Notes: generated by a model from the letters alone, not told the origin. Shown: positions 46,124-55,640, numbered from the stretch's first letter. The stretch is 64,000 nt of DNA from Acinetobacter sp. ANC 4805 (GCF_022549495.1 NZ_JAKZGD010000004.1:1-64000), one strand, 5' to 3'. Numbers and translations: made by a program.

Positions 46124-49100
46124 ATGGCTGCGGTGTCAAGTGTTTATGCACAACGCTTTTTAATGACATTATTTTTGATTTCTTTTGGCATTTATCTATT
46201 TCTTGCCACAGTAACCTACACACCTTTTGATCCAGGTTGGATGCATATTTCAAGTGATACGCAACAGGTCTCAAATGCAAGTGGTGTTGCAGGTGCTTGG
46301 ATTGCAGATTTGTTATTTGGTTTTTTAGGTTGGGCAAGCTTATTTATTCCTCTATTCCTGTTTATAGAAGCGATTCAAGTTTGGTGGCCTAGAAGTTTTT
46401 TAAATCGTCCATTTCGTTATGCTGCTCAGTTTTTCTTGATTCTGTCTATTTCGAGTTTATTGTATTTGCATTGGAATGTACCTGCGGATACTTTAGAAAA
46501 TGCGGCAGGTGGTATCATTGGGTATGAATTAGGTCAGAGCTTAGCTCAACTTTTAACGATTTATGGTGCAACATTTTTTTTACTTTCATTTAGTATTTTA
46601 TTACTGACCCTAGCTTTTGGTATCCAGTGGAACAAAACTTGGGCAACATTAAAAAATACGCCAGCTTATTTACAAGATTTATTCTATAAAAATATACCAC
46701 AACATGAATCTGCATATGATTTGACTGAGCAATTGGCTGTAGCACAAACGCCTGTTTTAAAGACGAAGTCTTCACTGCCCGCTGATGAGCCAAGCATAGT
46801 AGAAACAGGAGAGATGAACCAAAAGGTAGAACCGAGCGTTCAGCCTAAGTCTACGGCAGTAGAGAATGCTCATCATCAACTATTAGCAGAAAAGTTGTTT
46901 GCAGATGTCGTTGCTAAGGAACAGCAAAATGCTCAACAGCAAGACGTATTGTCAGCAGAAGGCTTTGAACAAACTTTAAAACATGCCCATCAACTAGAGG
47001 CCGAGAGTCAGCGTTTAGTTCAAACAGGGGAGGTATGGCGTGCGCTACAACATGATGATGCGAGCCATAAACAAGAAATTGATGCGCTTTTAAGAGCAGC
47101 TGATGATGCAGAAAGTGTTCCATTTCAATATTCACAATCAGATAGTGCATCTTTAACTCAGCGTTCGAGTCAAAGTCATGTTGATTGGAATGATGACCAA
47201 ATCTTTGATGAGTTATTGGCTGCTGTGCCAAATAGTAAAACTGCAACTGATGTGCATAAACCATTTACTCAAGAGCTATCATCAAACCCTCATACAGAAG
47301 TAGATGAAATTGAGTTTGAAATAGATACCGAAGTAGCAGTTATTGATTCTACTCCACCATCAAATGTCATTCATTCACATACCACTACTGTTAAGGAGAT
47401 GGGGCACGATGATAAACATGCTTTTGCAAGTGATGACTTTGATGATTTCGATGATCTTTTAATTGATGATAAAGATGGAAAAACTGAGCTTCAAACGACA
47501 AGCTATGCTCAGCCTCAGACTTTTGTAAAAGCACCAATTGAAGTTGAAGCGCCTAAAGAAACATTATCAAAAGAAGCATTTATTGAGGCATGGCAAGAAA
47601 CTGCGGGTAAAGTTGAAGAAAATTTTGATATTGAAGATGATTTTGACTTAGATGCACCCTTAACAGATTCATTTGGTCGCCCAATGTCGCGAGCAATGCA
47701 AGTGGCACAAAAACGTCGTGACTTGCCAACCTTACCTGGTTTAGAGTTATTGGATAAGGTCGATCCGAATAAAAAGGTGAATTTTACTGCTGAGCAATTA
47801 GCACGACTGTCAGAACTTTTAGAAATTAAACTACAAGAATTTAATGTTAAAGCCCAAGTTGTAGAAGCTCAACCTGGGCCAGTGGTGACTCGTTTCGAAC
47901 TTGATCTTGCGCCAGGTGTGAAAGCATCTAAAGTCACCAATATTTCGCGTGATTTGGCACGTTCAATGTCGATGGCATCTGTTCGTGTGGTCGAGGTTAT
48001 TGCAGGAAAACCGTATATCGGTATTGAAGTCCCGAATAGTAGTCGTGAAATGGTACGCTTGATTGAGCTGTTAAAAACGCCTGCATTTGAAGATCCTGCG
48101 GGCTTGCTCTCAATGGCAATGGGTAAAGACATTTCTGGTAATCCTGTGATTACAGATCTCGGCAAAGCACCGCATATGTTGGTTGCGGGAACGACTGGTT
48201 CAGGTAAGTCCGTTGCAGTCAACTCGATGATTTTGTCGATGTTATTAAAATACACGCCTGATCAATTACGTTTAATTCTAATTGACCCAAAACAGCTTGA
48301 ATTAGCCAACTATAATGATATTCCACATTTATTAACACCCGTTGTCACTGACATGAAAGATGCGGTAAGTGCATTAAACTGGTGTGTTAATGAAATGGAA
48401 CGCCGCTATAAATTAATGTCTTTCCTTAAAATTCGTAAGCTAGCAGACTATAACCGTAAAGTGGAAGAAGCAATTGCCAATGGTGATGATCTGATTGATC
48501 CGACATGGAAAGCCAGCGATTCGGTTGTGGGGGAACGAGCACCGCGTTTGGCACCATTACCATCGATTGTGATCGTTGCCGATGAATTCGCCGACATGAT
48601 TATGCAGGTCGGTAAAAAAGCGGAAGAAATGATTACACGCTTAGCACAAAAATCACGTGCAGCAGGTATTCACTTATTACTAGCAACGCAACGTCCATCT
48701 GTAGATGTGATTACAGGCTTGATTAAAGCGAATATCCCAACACGTGTCGCTTTACGTGTAAACAGTAAGATTGATTCACGAACGATCCTCGATGCAGGTG
48801 GAGCAGAAGACTTATTGGGGCATGGTGACATGTTATTCTTAGGGCCAGGTAAAATTGAGCCTGAGCGTGTGCATGGTGCTTTTATTAGCGATGATGAAGT
48901 GAACCGTATTTGTGATGCATGGCGTGAACGTGGTGAACCAGATTATGTCGATGAAATCTTAACGCCATTTGATGAAGAACCAACTTCACGTGGTTTTGAA
49001 GATGGTGATGGTGACCCAAGTCGTGATGCACTTTATGATCAATGTGTTTCTTTTGTTTTAGAAACACGTAAGGCTTCAACTTCATCGTTACAACGCAAAT

Positions 49101-49204
49101 TTAGTCTTGGCTATAACCGTGCGGCGCGTATCATTGATCAGATGGAAGAGAATGGAATCGTGAGCTCGATGGGAGCAAACGGTAAGCGCGATATTTTAGT
49201 TTAA
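46124..49204 (+). CDS. ftsK: DNA translocase FtsK
   Basis: 1026 residues from ATG 46124, preferred over GTG 46040 because AGGA lies 6 bp upstream and the protein then begins just before the first helix. Four to five N-terminal membrane helices (to about residue 170) tether it to the septum. An acidic Asp/Glu/Gln-rich linker (about 200-530) follows. The RecA-like motor has Walker A GTTGSGKS and Walker B IVIVADEFAD; the C-terminal gamma winged helix (SSLQRKFSLGYNRAARIIDQME) reads KOPS sites. It pumps chromosome termini through the closing septum and activates XerCD. Confidence 0.96.
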   Translation: MAAVSSVYAQRFLMTLFLISFGIYLFLATVTYTPFDPGWMHISSDTQQVSNASGVAGAWIADLLFGFLGWASLFIPLFLFIEAIQVWWPRSFLNRPFRYAAQFFLILSISSLLYLHWNVPADTLENAAGGIIGYELGQSLAQLLTIYGATFFLLSFSILLLTLAFGIQWNKTWATLKNTPAYLQDLFYKNIPQHESAYDLTEQLAVAQTPVLKTKSSLPADEPSIVETGEMNQKVEPSVQPKSTAVENAHHQLLAEKLFADVVAKEQQNAQQQDVLSAEGFEQTLKHAHQLEAESQRLVQTGEVWRALQHDDASHKQEIDALLRAADDAESVPFQYSQSDSASLTQRSSQSHVDWNDDQIFDELLAAVPNSKTATDVHKPFTQELSSNPHTEVDEIEFEIDTEVAVIDSTPPSNVIHSHTTTVKEMGHDDKHAFASDDFDDFDDLLIDDKDGKTELQTTSYAQPQTFVKAPIEVEAPKETLSKEAFIEAWQETAGKVEENFDIEDDFDLDAPLTDSFGRPMSRAMQVAQKRRDLPTLPGLELLDKVDPNKKVNFTAEQLARLSELLEIKLQEFNVKAQVVEAQPGPVVTRFELDLAPGVKASKVTNISRDLARSMSMASVRVVEVIAGKPYIGIEVPNSSREMVRLIELLKTPAFEDPAGLLSMAMGKDISGNPVITDLGKAPHMLVAGTTGSGKSVAVNSMILSMLLKYTPDQLRLILIDPKQLELANYNDIPHLLTPVVTDMKDAVSALNWCVNEMERRYKLMSFLKIRKLADYNRKVEEAIANGDDLIDPTWKASDSVVGERAPRLAPLPSIVIVADEFADMIMQVGKKAEEMITRLAQKSRAAGIHLLLATQRPSVDVITGLIKANIPTRVALRVNSKIDSRTILDAGGAEDLLGHGDMLFLGPGKIEPERVHGAFISDDEVNRICDAWRERGEPDYVDEILTPFDEEPTSRGFEDGDGDPSRDALYDQCVSFVLETRKASTSSLQRKFSLGYNRAARIIDQMEENGIVSSMGANGKRDILV

Positions 49205-49224
49205 TCAAAATAATTTAGTAAGAG

Positions 49225-49242
49225 AGCCTCTATTCAGAGGCT
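49225..49242 (+). terminator. Terminator of ftsK
   Basis: 7-bp stem AGCCTCT/AGAGGCT (49225-49231 with 49236-49242), loop ATTC, followed by a T run. Confidence 0.88.
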
Positions 49243-49332
49243 TTTTTACATTATTTTTTGTGTATTTTATATGGTAATAATCACGTTTTTTATTTAAGCT
49301 TGACCTTTAAAATCTCAGTTTTGAGGTCAATC

Positions 49333-49950
49333 GTGTTCATTGCATTAGGTACACTCATTTTTATTCATTTTTGTGCATTGATTACGCCGGGTCCAGATTT
49401 CTTTTTGGTTTCACAAACTGCAATCAGTCGCTCCCGTAAAGAAGCTGTATTGGTTGTTTTGGGTATTTGCCTAGGTGCAATGCTATGGTCTTTATTAGCA
49501 TTAATGGGACTGAATATTATTTTTGAGAAAATGGCATGGTTGAAACGAGGTCTGTTGATTGTAGGTGGTTTGTATTTGTGCTGGCTCGGGTTTCAAATGC
49601 TTAGATCTGCTTTCTCTAAAAATAATCAAACGATTACTCCAATGATTTTGCCACAATCACCTTATTTATTCTTTATGAAAGGCTTGTTGACAAACCTATC
49701 AAATCCTAAAGCGGTCATTTATTTTGGTAGTGTATTTTCATTGTTCCTAGCGAACCCTTTATTTGATCAACACCACTCATTACTTTTCTTTATTATTGCG
49801 ATCGAGACCTTACTATGGTTTTTAGTGGTGGCTTTTGTATTTTCATTACCTACATTTAGAACAGCGTATCAAAACTTTGCGAAATGGATTGATGGGATTT
49901 CTGGTGGAATTTTTACTCTATTAGGGATGTATCTGATTGGAAGTCGATAG
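49333..49950 (+). CDS. LysE/RhtB-family amino-acid exporter
   Basis: 205 residues from GTG 49333 with TGAGG 6 bp upstream, giving the usual family length; a frame from 49258 adds 25 unrelated residues. The RhtB/LysE hallmark ITPGPDFFLVSQTAISRSRKEA is near the N-terminus, and GLLTNLSNPKAVIYFGSVFS lies in the middle, with about six membrane helices. It exports amino acids or homoserine lactone-like metabolites; the substrate cannot be told. Monocistronic. Confidence 0.92.
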   Translation: MFIALGTLIFIHFCALITPGPDFFLVSQTAISRSRKEAVLVVLGICLGAMLWSLLALMGLNIIFEKMAWLKRGLLIVGGLYLCWLGFQMLRSAFSKNNQTITPMILPQSPYLFFMKGLLTNLSNPKAVIYFGSVFSLFLANPLFDQHHSLLFFIIAIETLLWFLVVAFVFSLPTFRTAYQNFAKWIDGISGGIFTLLGMYLIGSR

Positions 49951-49965
49951 CAATAATAGACCTAA

Positions 49966-49990
49966 AAAAGCCTGCTTGATGCAGGCTTTT
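49966..49990. terminator. Bidirectional terminator
   Basis: Perfect 10-bp stem AAAAGCCTGC/GCAGGCTTTT (49966-49975 with 49981-49990), between converging genes. Confidence 0.92.
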
Positions 49991-49993
49991 CTA

Positions 49994-50281
49994 TTAAGCA
50001 AATTTTGCTAAAACTTCTAAGAAACCACCTTTCTGACGTGGAAATTGAGCGATCACGTCATGAATACGCTGTCCTTCAGGATTAGTTGCATTCAGGTCAC
50101 GACCATCAGCTAAAAATTGAGTAATCAAGCGCTCATAGTCGAAAGGGCGCATATGTTTGAACGCATGATAGAGCACATGAAAGTCAGCATTTACATCTGC
50201 GGGTGGAAGTTGGTTGAGGTAGGCAAAAACACGCTCATCTGACCATTCTTCATTGAAAGTTGCTGGCTGTGATAATGCCAT
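49994..50281 (-). CDS. PA4642-like small conserved protein
   Basis: 95 residues from ATG 50281 with GAGGAG upstream; a frame to 50362 runs through an inverted repeat and is rejected. The sequence (WSDERVFAYLNQLPP, ADFHVLYHAFKHMRPFDYERLI, GRDLNATNPEGQRIHDVI) matches the small PA4642 family of pseudomonads and Acinetobacter, function unknown. Cytoplasmic, soluble. It lies downstream of minE on the same strand, separated by the 75-bp inverted-repeat element. Confidence 0.8.
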   Translation of the reverse strand: MALSQPATFNEEWSDERVFAYLNQLPPADVNADFHVLYHAFKHMRPFDYERLITQFLADGRDLNATNPEGQRIHDVIAQFPRQKGGFLEVLAKFA

Positions 50282-50304
50282 GACAATCTCCTCAGTCTTA
50301 AAAT

Positions 50305-50379
50305 AATAAAGGCAAAATACGAGACCGAATAAATAACAAAGCATCGCTTTGTCCAGTCGCAAGGTATTTTGCCTTTATT
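50305..50379. repeat. 75-bp element with perfect 16-bp inverted ends
   Basis: Arms AATAAAGGCAAAATAC (50305-50320) and its exact complement (50364-50379) enclose 43 bases. Inside them is a smaller hairpin AAAGC/GCTTT (50338-50342 with 50346-50350). It lies downstream of minE and upstream of the PA4642-like gene. It could be the min operon terminator, an RNA processing hairpin, or a small mobile/REP-like repeat. Confidence 0.75.
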
Positions 50380-50406
50380 TGCGAAAAATCGCTAATGAAA
50401 AAACTT

Positions 50407-50679
50407 CTATCGATCTTCAGGTAAATTGATATTCATTTCTAACATTTCGATATTTGCTTCTGAACGAACTTGCATTTGAATATGCTGTTCATCTACGCCA
50501 CGAACGTAACGACTGACCACTTGCATGATTTCTTTTTTCATTTGGTCAATTTTGTCTTGGCTTAAGCGGCGGCCTAAACCTTGTTCAGATGCAACAATAA
50601 CTTTTAAGCGATCTTTGGCTGTTTGCGCACTTGATGGTTTTTCATCACTGCTAAAAAGTTTACTCCAAAATCCTGCCAT
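50407..50679 (-). CDS. minE: Cell division topological specificity factor MinE
   Basis: 90 residues with GGAGCG upstream. It has the N-terminal membrane/MinD-binding segment (FWSKLFS; SAQTAKDRLKVIVASEQG) and the C-terminal dimer domain (MKKEIMQVVSRYVRGVDEQHIQMQV). It stimulates MinD ATPase, driving pole-to-pole oscillation. Starts 2 bp after the minD stop. Confidence 0.97.
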   Translation of the reverse strand: MAGFWSKLFSSDEKPSSAQTAKDRLKVIVASEQGLGRRLSQDKIDQMKKEIMQVVSRYVRGVDEQHIQMQVRSEANIEMLEMNINLPEDR

Positions 50680-50681
50680 AA

Positions 50682-51494
50682 TTACGCTCCAAATAGTCTA
50701 GCTAACCAACCTTTTGGCTGTACTGCAATGTGTCGATAAGGACGATCTTCGCCGAGGAAACGAGCGACTAAATCATCATAGGCTTGCCCAGCTTTAGTTT
50801 CATCATAAAGAATTACAGGTTTACCTTCGTTAGATGCTTGTAGTACGCTTGGACACTCAGGAATAACTCCTAAAGTCGGCACACGTAAAATATCTTTAGA
50901 AATATCATCAATCGTTAACATTTCTTGTTTGTCAGCACGTTCAGGGTTGAAACGTGTGATACAGAGATGTTTACGGATACGGCCTTCGTTGTGTTCAACT
51001 TTTTTGGTTTTACTATCAAGCATACCAATAATACGATCTGAGTCACGCACTGATGAAATCTCAGGGTTTGTCACAATGATTGCTTCATCAGCATGGTACA
51101 TTGCCAAGATTGCACCACGCTCAATACCCGCAGGTGAATCACAGATAATATAGTCAAATTCTTGAGCAAGCTCATCAATCACACGAGCAACGCCTTCATC
51201 ACTCAAAGCATCTTTATCACGTGTTTGTGATGCAGGGAGGATGTACAAGTTCTCAATTTCTTTATCACGAATCAATGCTTGTTGTAAGCGAGCTTCATTA
51301 TTGATGACATTCACAAAGTCATAAACTACACGGCGTTCGCAGCCCATGATCAAATCAAGATTACGTAAACCTACATCGAAATCAATCACAACAGTTTTAT
51401 GACCACGTAGGGCTAAACCTGTTGCAAAAGATGCACTTGTTGTAGTTTTACCTACACCACCTTTGCCTGACGTTACGACAACAATTTTGGCCAC
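50682..51494 (-). CDS. minD: Septum site-determining ATPase MinD
   Basis: 270 residues from GTG 51494, which gives the family start MAKIVVVTSGKGGVGKTT and has AGGAG 8 bp upstream; GTG 51503 is too close to that site. The deviant Walker A GKGGVGKTT, the switch DFDVGLRNLD and DSPAGIERGA, and the C-terminal amphipathic membrane-targeting helix (GWLARLFGA) are all present. ATP-bound dimers recruit MinC to the membrane at the poles. Confidence 0.98.
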   Translation of the reverse strand: MAKIVVVTSGKGGVGKTTTSASFATGLALRGHKTVVIDFDVGLRNLDLIMGCERRVVYDFVNVINNEARLQQALIRDKEIENLYILPASQTRDKDALSDEGVARVIDELAQEFDYIICDSPAGIERGAILAMYHADEAIIVTNPEISSVRDSDRIIGMLDSKTKKVEHNEGRIRKHLCITRFNPERADKQEMLTIDDISKDILRVPTLGVIPECPSVLQASNEGKPVILYDETKAGQAYDDLVARFLGEDRPYRHIAVQPKGWLARLFGA

Positions 51495-51521
51495 CGAATC
51501 CACTCCTATTTATGGTCATAC

Positions 51522-51541
51522 GCCCCTAAAAGGGCTTTTTT
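51522..51541 (+). terminator. Plus-strand terminator-like hairpin between minC and minD
   Basis: GCCC/GGGC stem (51522-51525 with 51532-51535), then T6 on the plus strand, antisense to the min operon. A weak 4-bp core, so moderate at best. Confidence 0.45.
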
Positions 51542-51559
51542 GGTGTTTAATAAGTTAAA

Positions 51560-52294
51560 TTAAAACTGTAAGGCTTCAAATTCAAGCTCTTGCTTGTTAT
51601 TTAAATAAATATGCACGGGTTTTTTGATCATATCCTTTGGAATATCATCTGCGACACAATACGTCCCAGCAATAGAGATCAATTCAGCTTCTAATGAATG
51701 ACAAAAGACTCGAGCTGAAGTATGGCCGCCTGCACCTGCAATGACTCTACCACGAGCGTTGCCATAAATGTGAATATTTCCAGACGCAATGACTTCAGAA
51801 CCACTGTTCATACCCGCATTGAGGATAATATCGCCCTGATCTTGTACCAAACATTGCCCAGTACGCAAAATCTCATCATGATAAGAGGTAATATGCGTGG
51901 TTGATGTTTGTTTTTGCGGTGTTTGTATTTCTGGACTTTCTGGCGTTTTTTCAGCAGTCGTCTTTTCAGGGCTATGATCAACGATTTGTTCTTTCGATGC
52001 TTTGATACGTTGCAAAGGTTGGTCTGCAGGTAGGACAGGGAATTGAATGGCGCGAGCCTCATCACCCAAGATACCATCAATCACCGCCATTGGTTGTAAA
52101 CCAAGATCGATGAGTAGTTGAATTAATGCAATCAGCTCTTGTTCAACAGTACTATCAATAATGACTAGAGTTCCAAGATAAGAACCTTCATTGAGTGTGC
52201 TTGAAAGTTGCTGGCGGATTGCATTATGGTCATTTGTGTCGAACGTAAGTCGACTAAAATTTACCATTCTGCCCGTAATCCGTATATCAGCCAT
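51560..52294 (-). CDS. minC: Septum site-determining protein MinC
   Basis: 244 residues with AAGGA upstream. The N-terminal domain ([21 protein letters not shown]) inhibits FtsZ polymerisation. A variable Gln/Pro/Thr linker (about 103-140) leads to the C-terminal beta-helix ([44 protein letters not shown]), which dimerises and binds MinD. First gene of minCDE, with 56 bp to minD. Confidence 0.96.
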   Translation of the reverse strand: MADIRITGRMVNFSRLTFDTNDHNAIRQQLSSTLNEGSYLGTLVIIDSTVEQELIALIQLLIDLGLQPMAVIDGILGDEARAIQFPVLPADQPLQRIKASKEQIVDHSPEKTTAEKTPESPEIQTPQKQTSTTHITSYHDEILRTGQCLVQDQGDIILNAGMNSGSEVIASGNIHIYGNARGRVIAGAGGHTSARVFCHSLEAELISIAGTYCVADDIPKDMIKKPVHIYLNNKQELEFEALQF

Positions 52295-52412
52295 AATTTA
52301 TCCTTAAGGGCTTTTTGAAGCACTCTATTGTGTTAAAGCATGTTGTAAATAAAAGCAGATGCTAGAACAAATTACAGGAATTCTCTAGCTAGATTGGTAA
52401 ATTTTCTTGTAA

Positions 52413-53471
52413 TCATTCTGCTTTTTTATCCAATTGATCATATTCATGCAAGGTTTGCTGCCATTGTTTGATTTTTACTTGTTTTCGTATGGCTGCGAGG
52501 CTCTCAAATACAACTGATTCAACCAATTCTTCTAAGTAGTGATTATCAATATTTAGCTCACTGACTTTTTCTGCAATCAATTGATAATTCTCATTTGGGT
52601 TGTGTGCAGAGCCTGCTGTAAAAGGTTCAATTAAACCAATACTAATATTTTCACCTAAACGTTGCCCAATACTTTGAATCTGTTGTTCAATTCTTCCACC
52701 AACAAGAGGAATTAAACGTAATAACTGGGTCAGTTCAGGCGTATCTTCAATCGCTTGATTGACAATAATGCCTACTTTTTTCGTAATCATTGGTTGTTGT
52801 TCTTGCAATGTTTTTGCTAAGGATTCTTGTAGTAAAGAAGATAGCGCCACAGTAAACAATTGACGATGATGATCAACGAGATCATGAATAATTTTTTTAT
52901 GACTCGAACTGGTTTCAAGTTCTTGTCGAACGCCATCTATGACCGAAATGACAACGCGATCAGAGAGTTCTTCCATGATGACACTATAGTAAAACGCTGC
53001 TTTAATACGAATGTTATCAGGTACAACTTTATACCCAAGTTCATGTAGGCGATATGCAATAATACCTGCGCGAAATAAACGAAGAAAACGTAAATGGGGA
53101 ATAATCGCTAAGATTTCGTACCAATGAATAAATGGGAAAAACCACCAACGCGCATGGTGTTTATTCACAATCGCAATAGCCCATCGTACGGCAAGCTCAG
53201 TGATTAAAAAAATAATAAACCATGCTTCTGTCGTAATCACCCAAGGGTGTAAGTAACTACGATAAAACTCAAGCACATTGGGTAAATGAATTGTATTAAA
53301 AAACCATTCGCCAATATTACTCATTAAAAAAAAGTTCATGCCTAAGCAGAACAAATTAAAAACAATAATAAACACCATGAAAATGTCATAAACAAGAAAC
53401 AGTTTAAAAAACTTACTGTTTGGATTTACAAGGCTATATTTAGAGTTTTGTTTTGAGTCCTGCTGAGTCAT
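52413..53471 (-). CDS. Voltage-sensor-like membrane protein without a recognisable pore
   Basis: 352 residues from ATG 53471 (a TTG at 53483 also opens the frame). Hydrophobic segments lie at about residues 24-48, 82-105 and 115-130, followed by an S4-like helix LRFLRLFRAG with Arg every third residue. No selectivity filter (TVGYG-type) or pore-helix pair follows. Instead a long soluble, helical C-terminal half (about 160-352) predominates. It resembles proteins annotated as 'ion transporter' in Acinetobacter; an orphan voltage-sensing module is inferred. It follows the acyltransferase gene by 24 bp on the same strand, so the two are probably cotranscribed. Confidence 0.6.
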   Translation of the reverse strand: MTQQDSKQNSKYSLVNPNSKFFKLFLVYDIFMVFIIVFNLFCLGMNFFLMSNIGEWFFNTIHLPNVLEFYRSYLHPWVITTEAWFIIFLITELAVRWAIAIVNKHHARWWFFPFIHWYEILAIIPHLRFLRLFRAGIIAYRLHELGYKVVPDNIRIKAAFYYSVIMEELSDRVVISVIDGVRQELETSSSHKKIIHDLVDHHRQLFTVALSSLLQESLAKTLQEQQPMITKKVGIIVNQAIEDTPELTQLLRLIPLVGGRIEQQIQSIGQRLGENISIGLIEPFTAGSAHNPNENYQLIAEKVSELNIDNHYLEELVESVVFESLAAIRKQVKIKQWQQTLHEYDQLDKKAE

Positions 53472-53495
53472 GTGGTGAGTCAATTCCTAATGAGA

Positions 53496-54413
53496 CTATT
53501 GATAATATTTAGATTTCATTTGTGAAATCAATTGGTCTTTTTCTGTCCAGATTTGATCGACCCATTGCTGAAAACGTTCGCGGTAAATTGGGTCATCTTC
53601 ATAATTGCCATGAAGTAACCAATCTGGAATATCAATCTTACGCAAATCTACAGCAATACGTGAGACATCACCTAACCAAAAATCACCATAATCTGGCGCA
53701 CCGTCTGGATAAACAATGGTCATATCGACTAAGGCATCGATTTTATCGCCTAAAATATTTAAAGCCAATGCTAAACCACCTGCTTTGGGTTTGAGTAGAT
53801 TCTGATAAGGTGATTGCTGCTCAGCATGTTTTTCCGTAGTAAAACGTGTTCCTTCGAGATAATTAAGTAAGGTAAAAGGCTGACTTAATAATTGTTCACA
53901 GGCTTTACGTGCTTCTAGCATATCACGGTGTTTTAGCTCAGGATTTTTTGCCACTTGCGCTTTACTATGGCGTTTCATCATCGGGAAACCCAAAATCTTA
54001 AATGCTTGCCCAACAAAAGGAATGAAGATGAGTTCCCATTTGGTAAAGAAGCGAGTGAGTGGCATGCGAGTCAATCCAAAATATTGATTAACTGTGGTAT
54101 CCACCCAACTTTGATGATTACAAATCATCATATAACGACCTTCTAAATTGAGGTCAAGTGCTTTATCAATACTTATATCCCATTGTAGATTGGGGAGAAC
54201 TTTTTCAATCAACTGGTTGTTAATACCAATCCAACTATTGGCCAATTGAATATTGGTTTCATCTATTTTTTTTGATTTTTTGAATAGCTTGGTGATACCT
54301 AATGTTAGAAGAGGAGGCCCATGAAAAAAAGTGCTTCCAGTAATCACTGAGCCAACCGTAAGTCCTTTACCAACCTTTTGCAGTAAGGATGCTTTTTTAT
54401 TTGTGGTAGACAT
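53496..54413 (-). CDS. Membrane acyltransferase, PlsC/YihG-like
   Basis: 305 residues with AAGG upstream. It has the glycerolipid acyltransferase block I NHQSWVDT (HxxxxD), block II around FIPFVGQAFKILGFPMMKR, block III EGTRFT and a block IV-like MTIVYPDG. The length and the LTLGITKLFKK start match the YihG-type enzymes that acylate the sn-2 position of lysophosphatidic acid or related lysolipids. One N-terminal membrane segment. Because an OlsB-like gene is also in the window, it might act as an O-acyltransferase in ornithine-lipid synthesis; that is speculation. Confidence 0.88.
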   Translation of the reverse strand: MSTTNKKASLLQKVGKGLTVGSVITGSTFFHGPPLLTLGITKLFKKSKKIDETNIQLANSWIGINNQLIEKVLPNLQWDISIDKALDLNLEGRYMMICNHQSWVDTTVNQYFGLTRMPLTRFFTKWELIFIPFVGQAFKILGFPMMKRHSKAQVAKNPELKHRDMLEARKACEQLLSQPFTLLNYLEGTRFTTEKHAEQQSPYQNLLKPKAGGLALALNILGDKIDALVDMTIVYPDGAPDYGDFWLGDVSRIAVDLRKIDIPDWLLHGNYEDDPIYRERFQQWVDQIWTEKDQLISQMKSKYYQ

Positions 54414-54804
54414 AAATCAAACCTTGAGTGCAGATTTTTGAAGAAAAGAGGTCTTTCAACTATAAACAACAGATATTTAAATACAACTGTATATTTAGTA
54501 ATGTTCACATTTTTTATATATTTTCAGCACTTTTAGATACAAACTCTAAATCAGCCGAATTTTTCAAATCAAAGATAGCATACGTTTACGTAATTTTCGT
54601 GAATGTGATTTTTATCTCATCTTGTTTGTATTCTGTGAAATATAAACATTGGAGGAAATGTGTGGATATATTCAAGAAAAGTGCATCAAAATATTACAAA
54701 AATACAAATAAACTGTTTATTATTAACAAAATATCAATGGTCTAGCTTGATTTTCTCATTCATTATTTGTTTAGACAACAAAATACATAGACAGGAGCTA
54801 CGCA
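54414..54804. other. 391-bp AT-rich divergent intergenic region
   Basis: Lies between the acyltransferase gene and the OmpA lipoprotein gene. A plus-strand frame of 105 codons (54428-54745) exists, but its Phe/Tyr/Ile/Lys/Asn-rich product and the lack of a ribosome site mark it as chance. Promoters must lie here; I could not fix a convincing -35/-10 pair. Confidence 0.5.
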
Positions 54805-55458
54805 ATGCGTGCATTAGTAATTTCAACACTAGTCGGGGCTGGCTTGGTACTTTCAGGTTGCCAAACTACAGGTAATAATATTGGCGGCGTTGAATATGAT
54901 AAAGCTGCTTTAGGTGCTTTAATTGGTGCTGCTGCGGGTTATGGTGTATCTAAAGGTAATGCTAACTCATCATCTCAAAACAACCGTGCTGCTGCTATCG
55001 GTGCGATTTTAGGTGGTGCAGGTGGTTTATATCTCGATAACAAAGAGAAAAAATTACGTGAGCAAATGGCGGGTACAGGTGTTGATGTAGGTCGTAATCC
55101 AGATGGTTCTGTTCAATTAATCATGCCGGGTAGCATTACATTTGATACCAATAAATCAAATATTAAACCTAACTTCTATGGCACTTTAAACAAAGTTGCA
55201 CAAGTTTTGGCTGAAGATAATAAGAGCGCGATTTTGGTAACAGGTTATACAGATAATACAGGGAATGATTCTATCAACCTCCCATTATCTCAAGCACGTG
55301 CACAGTCAGTGAAAAACTATTTGTCTAGCCAAGGTGTTTCAGGTGGTCGTATTGATGCACAAGGTCTTGGTTCTGCAAACCCTATTGCAAGCAATAGCAC
55401 CGCTGCTGGACGTGAGCAAAACCGCCGTGTAGAAATTAGCATTTATGCGAAACAGTAA
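54805..55458 (+). CDS. OmpA-family lipoprotein, YiaD-like
   Basis: 217 residues with AGGAG upstream. The lipoprotein signal ends in LSGC (Cys19). A glycine-zipper-like region (ALGALIGAAAGYGVSKG; AAIGAILGGAGGLYLD) may insert in the membrane. The C-terminal OmpA domain (ITFDTNKSNIKPNFYGTL; GYTDNTGNDSINLPLSQARAQSVKNYL; REQNRRVEI) carries the Asp and Arg that bind the diaminopimelate of peptidoglycan. It tethers the outer membrane to the wall. Monocistronic. Confidence 0.93.
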   Translation: MRALVISTLVGAGLVLSGCQTTGNNIGGVEYDKAALGALIGAAAGYGVSKGNANSSSQNNRAAAIGAILGGAGGLYLDNKEKKLREQMAGTGVDVGRNPDGSVQLIMPGSITFDTNKSNIKPNFYGTLNKVAQVLAEDNKSAILVTGYTDNTGNDSINLPLSQARAQSVKNYLSSQGVSGGRIDAQGLGSANPIASNSTAAGREQNRRVEISIYAKQ

Positions 55459-55473
55459 TTTTTACTGAATTCT

Positions 55474-55495
55474 AAAACCACCTTCGGGTGGTTTT
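55474..55495 (+). terminator. Terminator of the OmpA lipoprotein gene
   Basis: 9-bp stem AAAACCACC/GGTGGTTTT (55474-55482 with 55487-55495) capped by a stable TTCG tetraloop, then more T. Confidence 0.95.
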
Positions 55496-55640
55496 TTTAT
55501 CACTTTAAAAATCTCGCGACAACCTATGGCGCGTTATTGAGATAAGGCATCATAATTTATACATATCCCAAGATTTACTATTGGGATTCTAAAACAGAGA
55601 TGTCTATAATCATGCTCGAAAACGAGAGAGGTATTCCGAG

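Noticed and set aside
54428..54745. 105-codon plus-strand frame upstream of the OmpA lipoprotein gene
   Set aside because: Composition dominated by Phe, Tyr, Ile, Lys and Asn as expected from AT-rich non-coding DNA, with no ribosome site and no recognisable domain.
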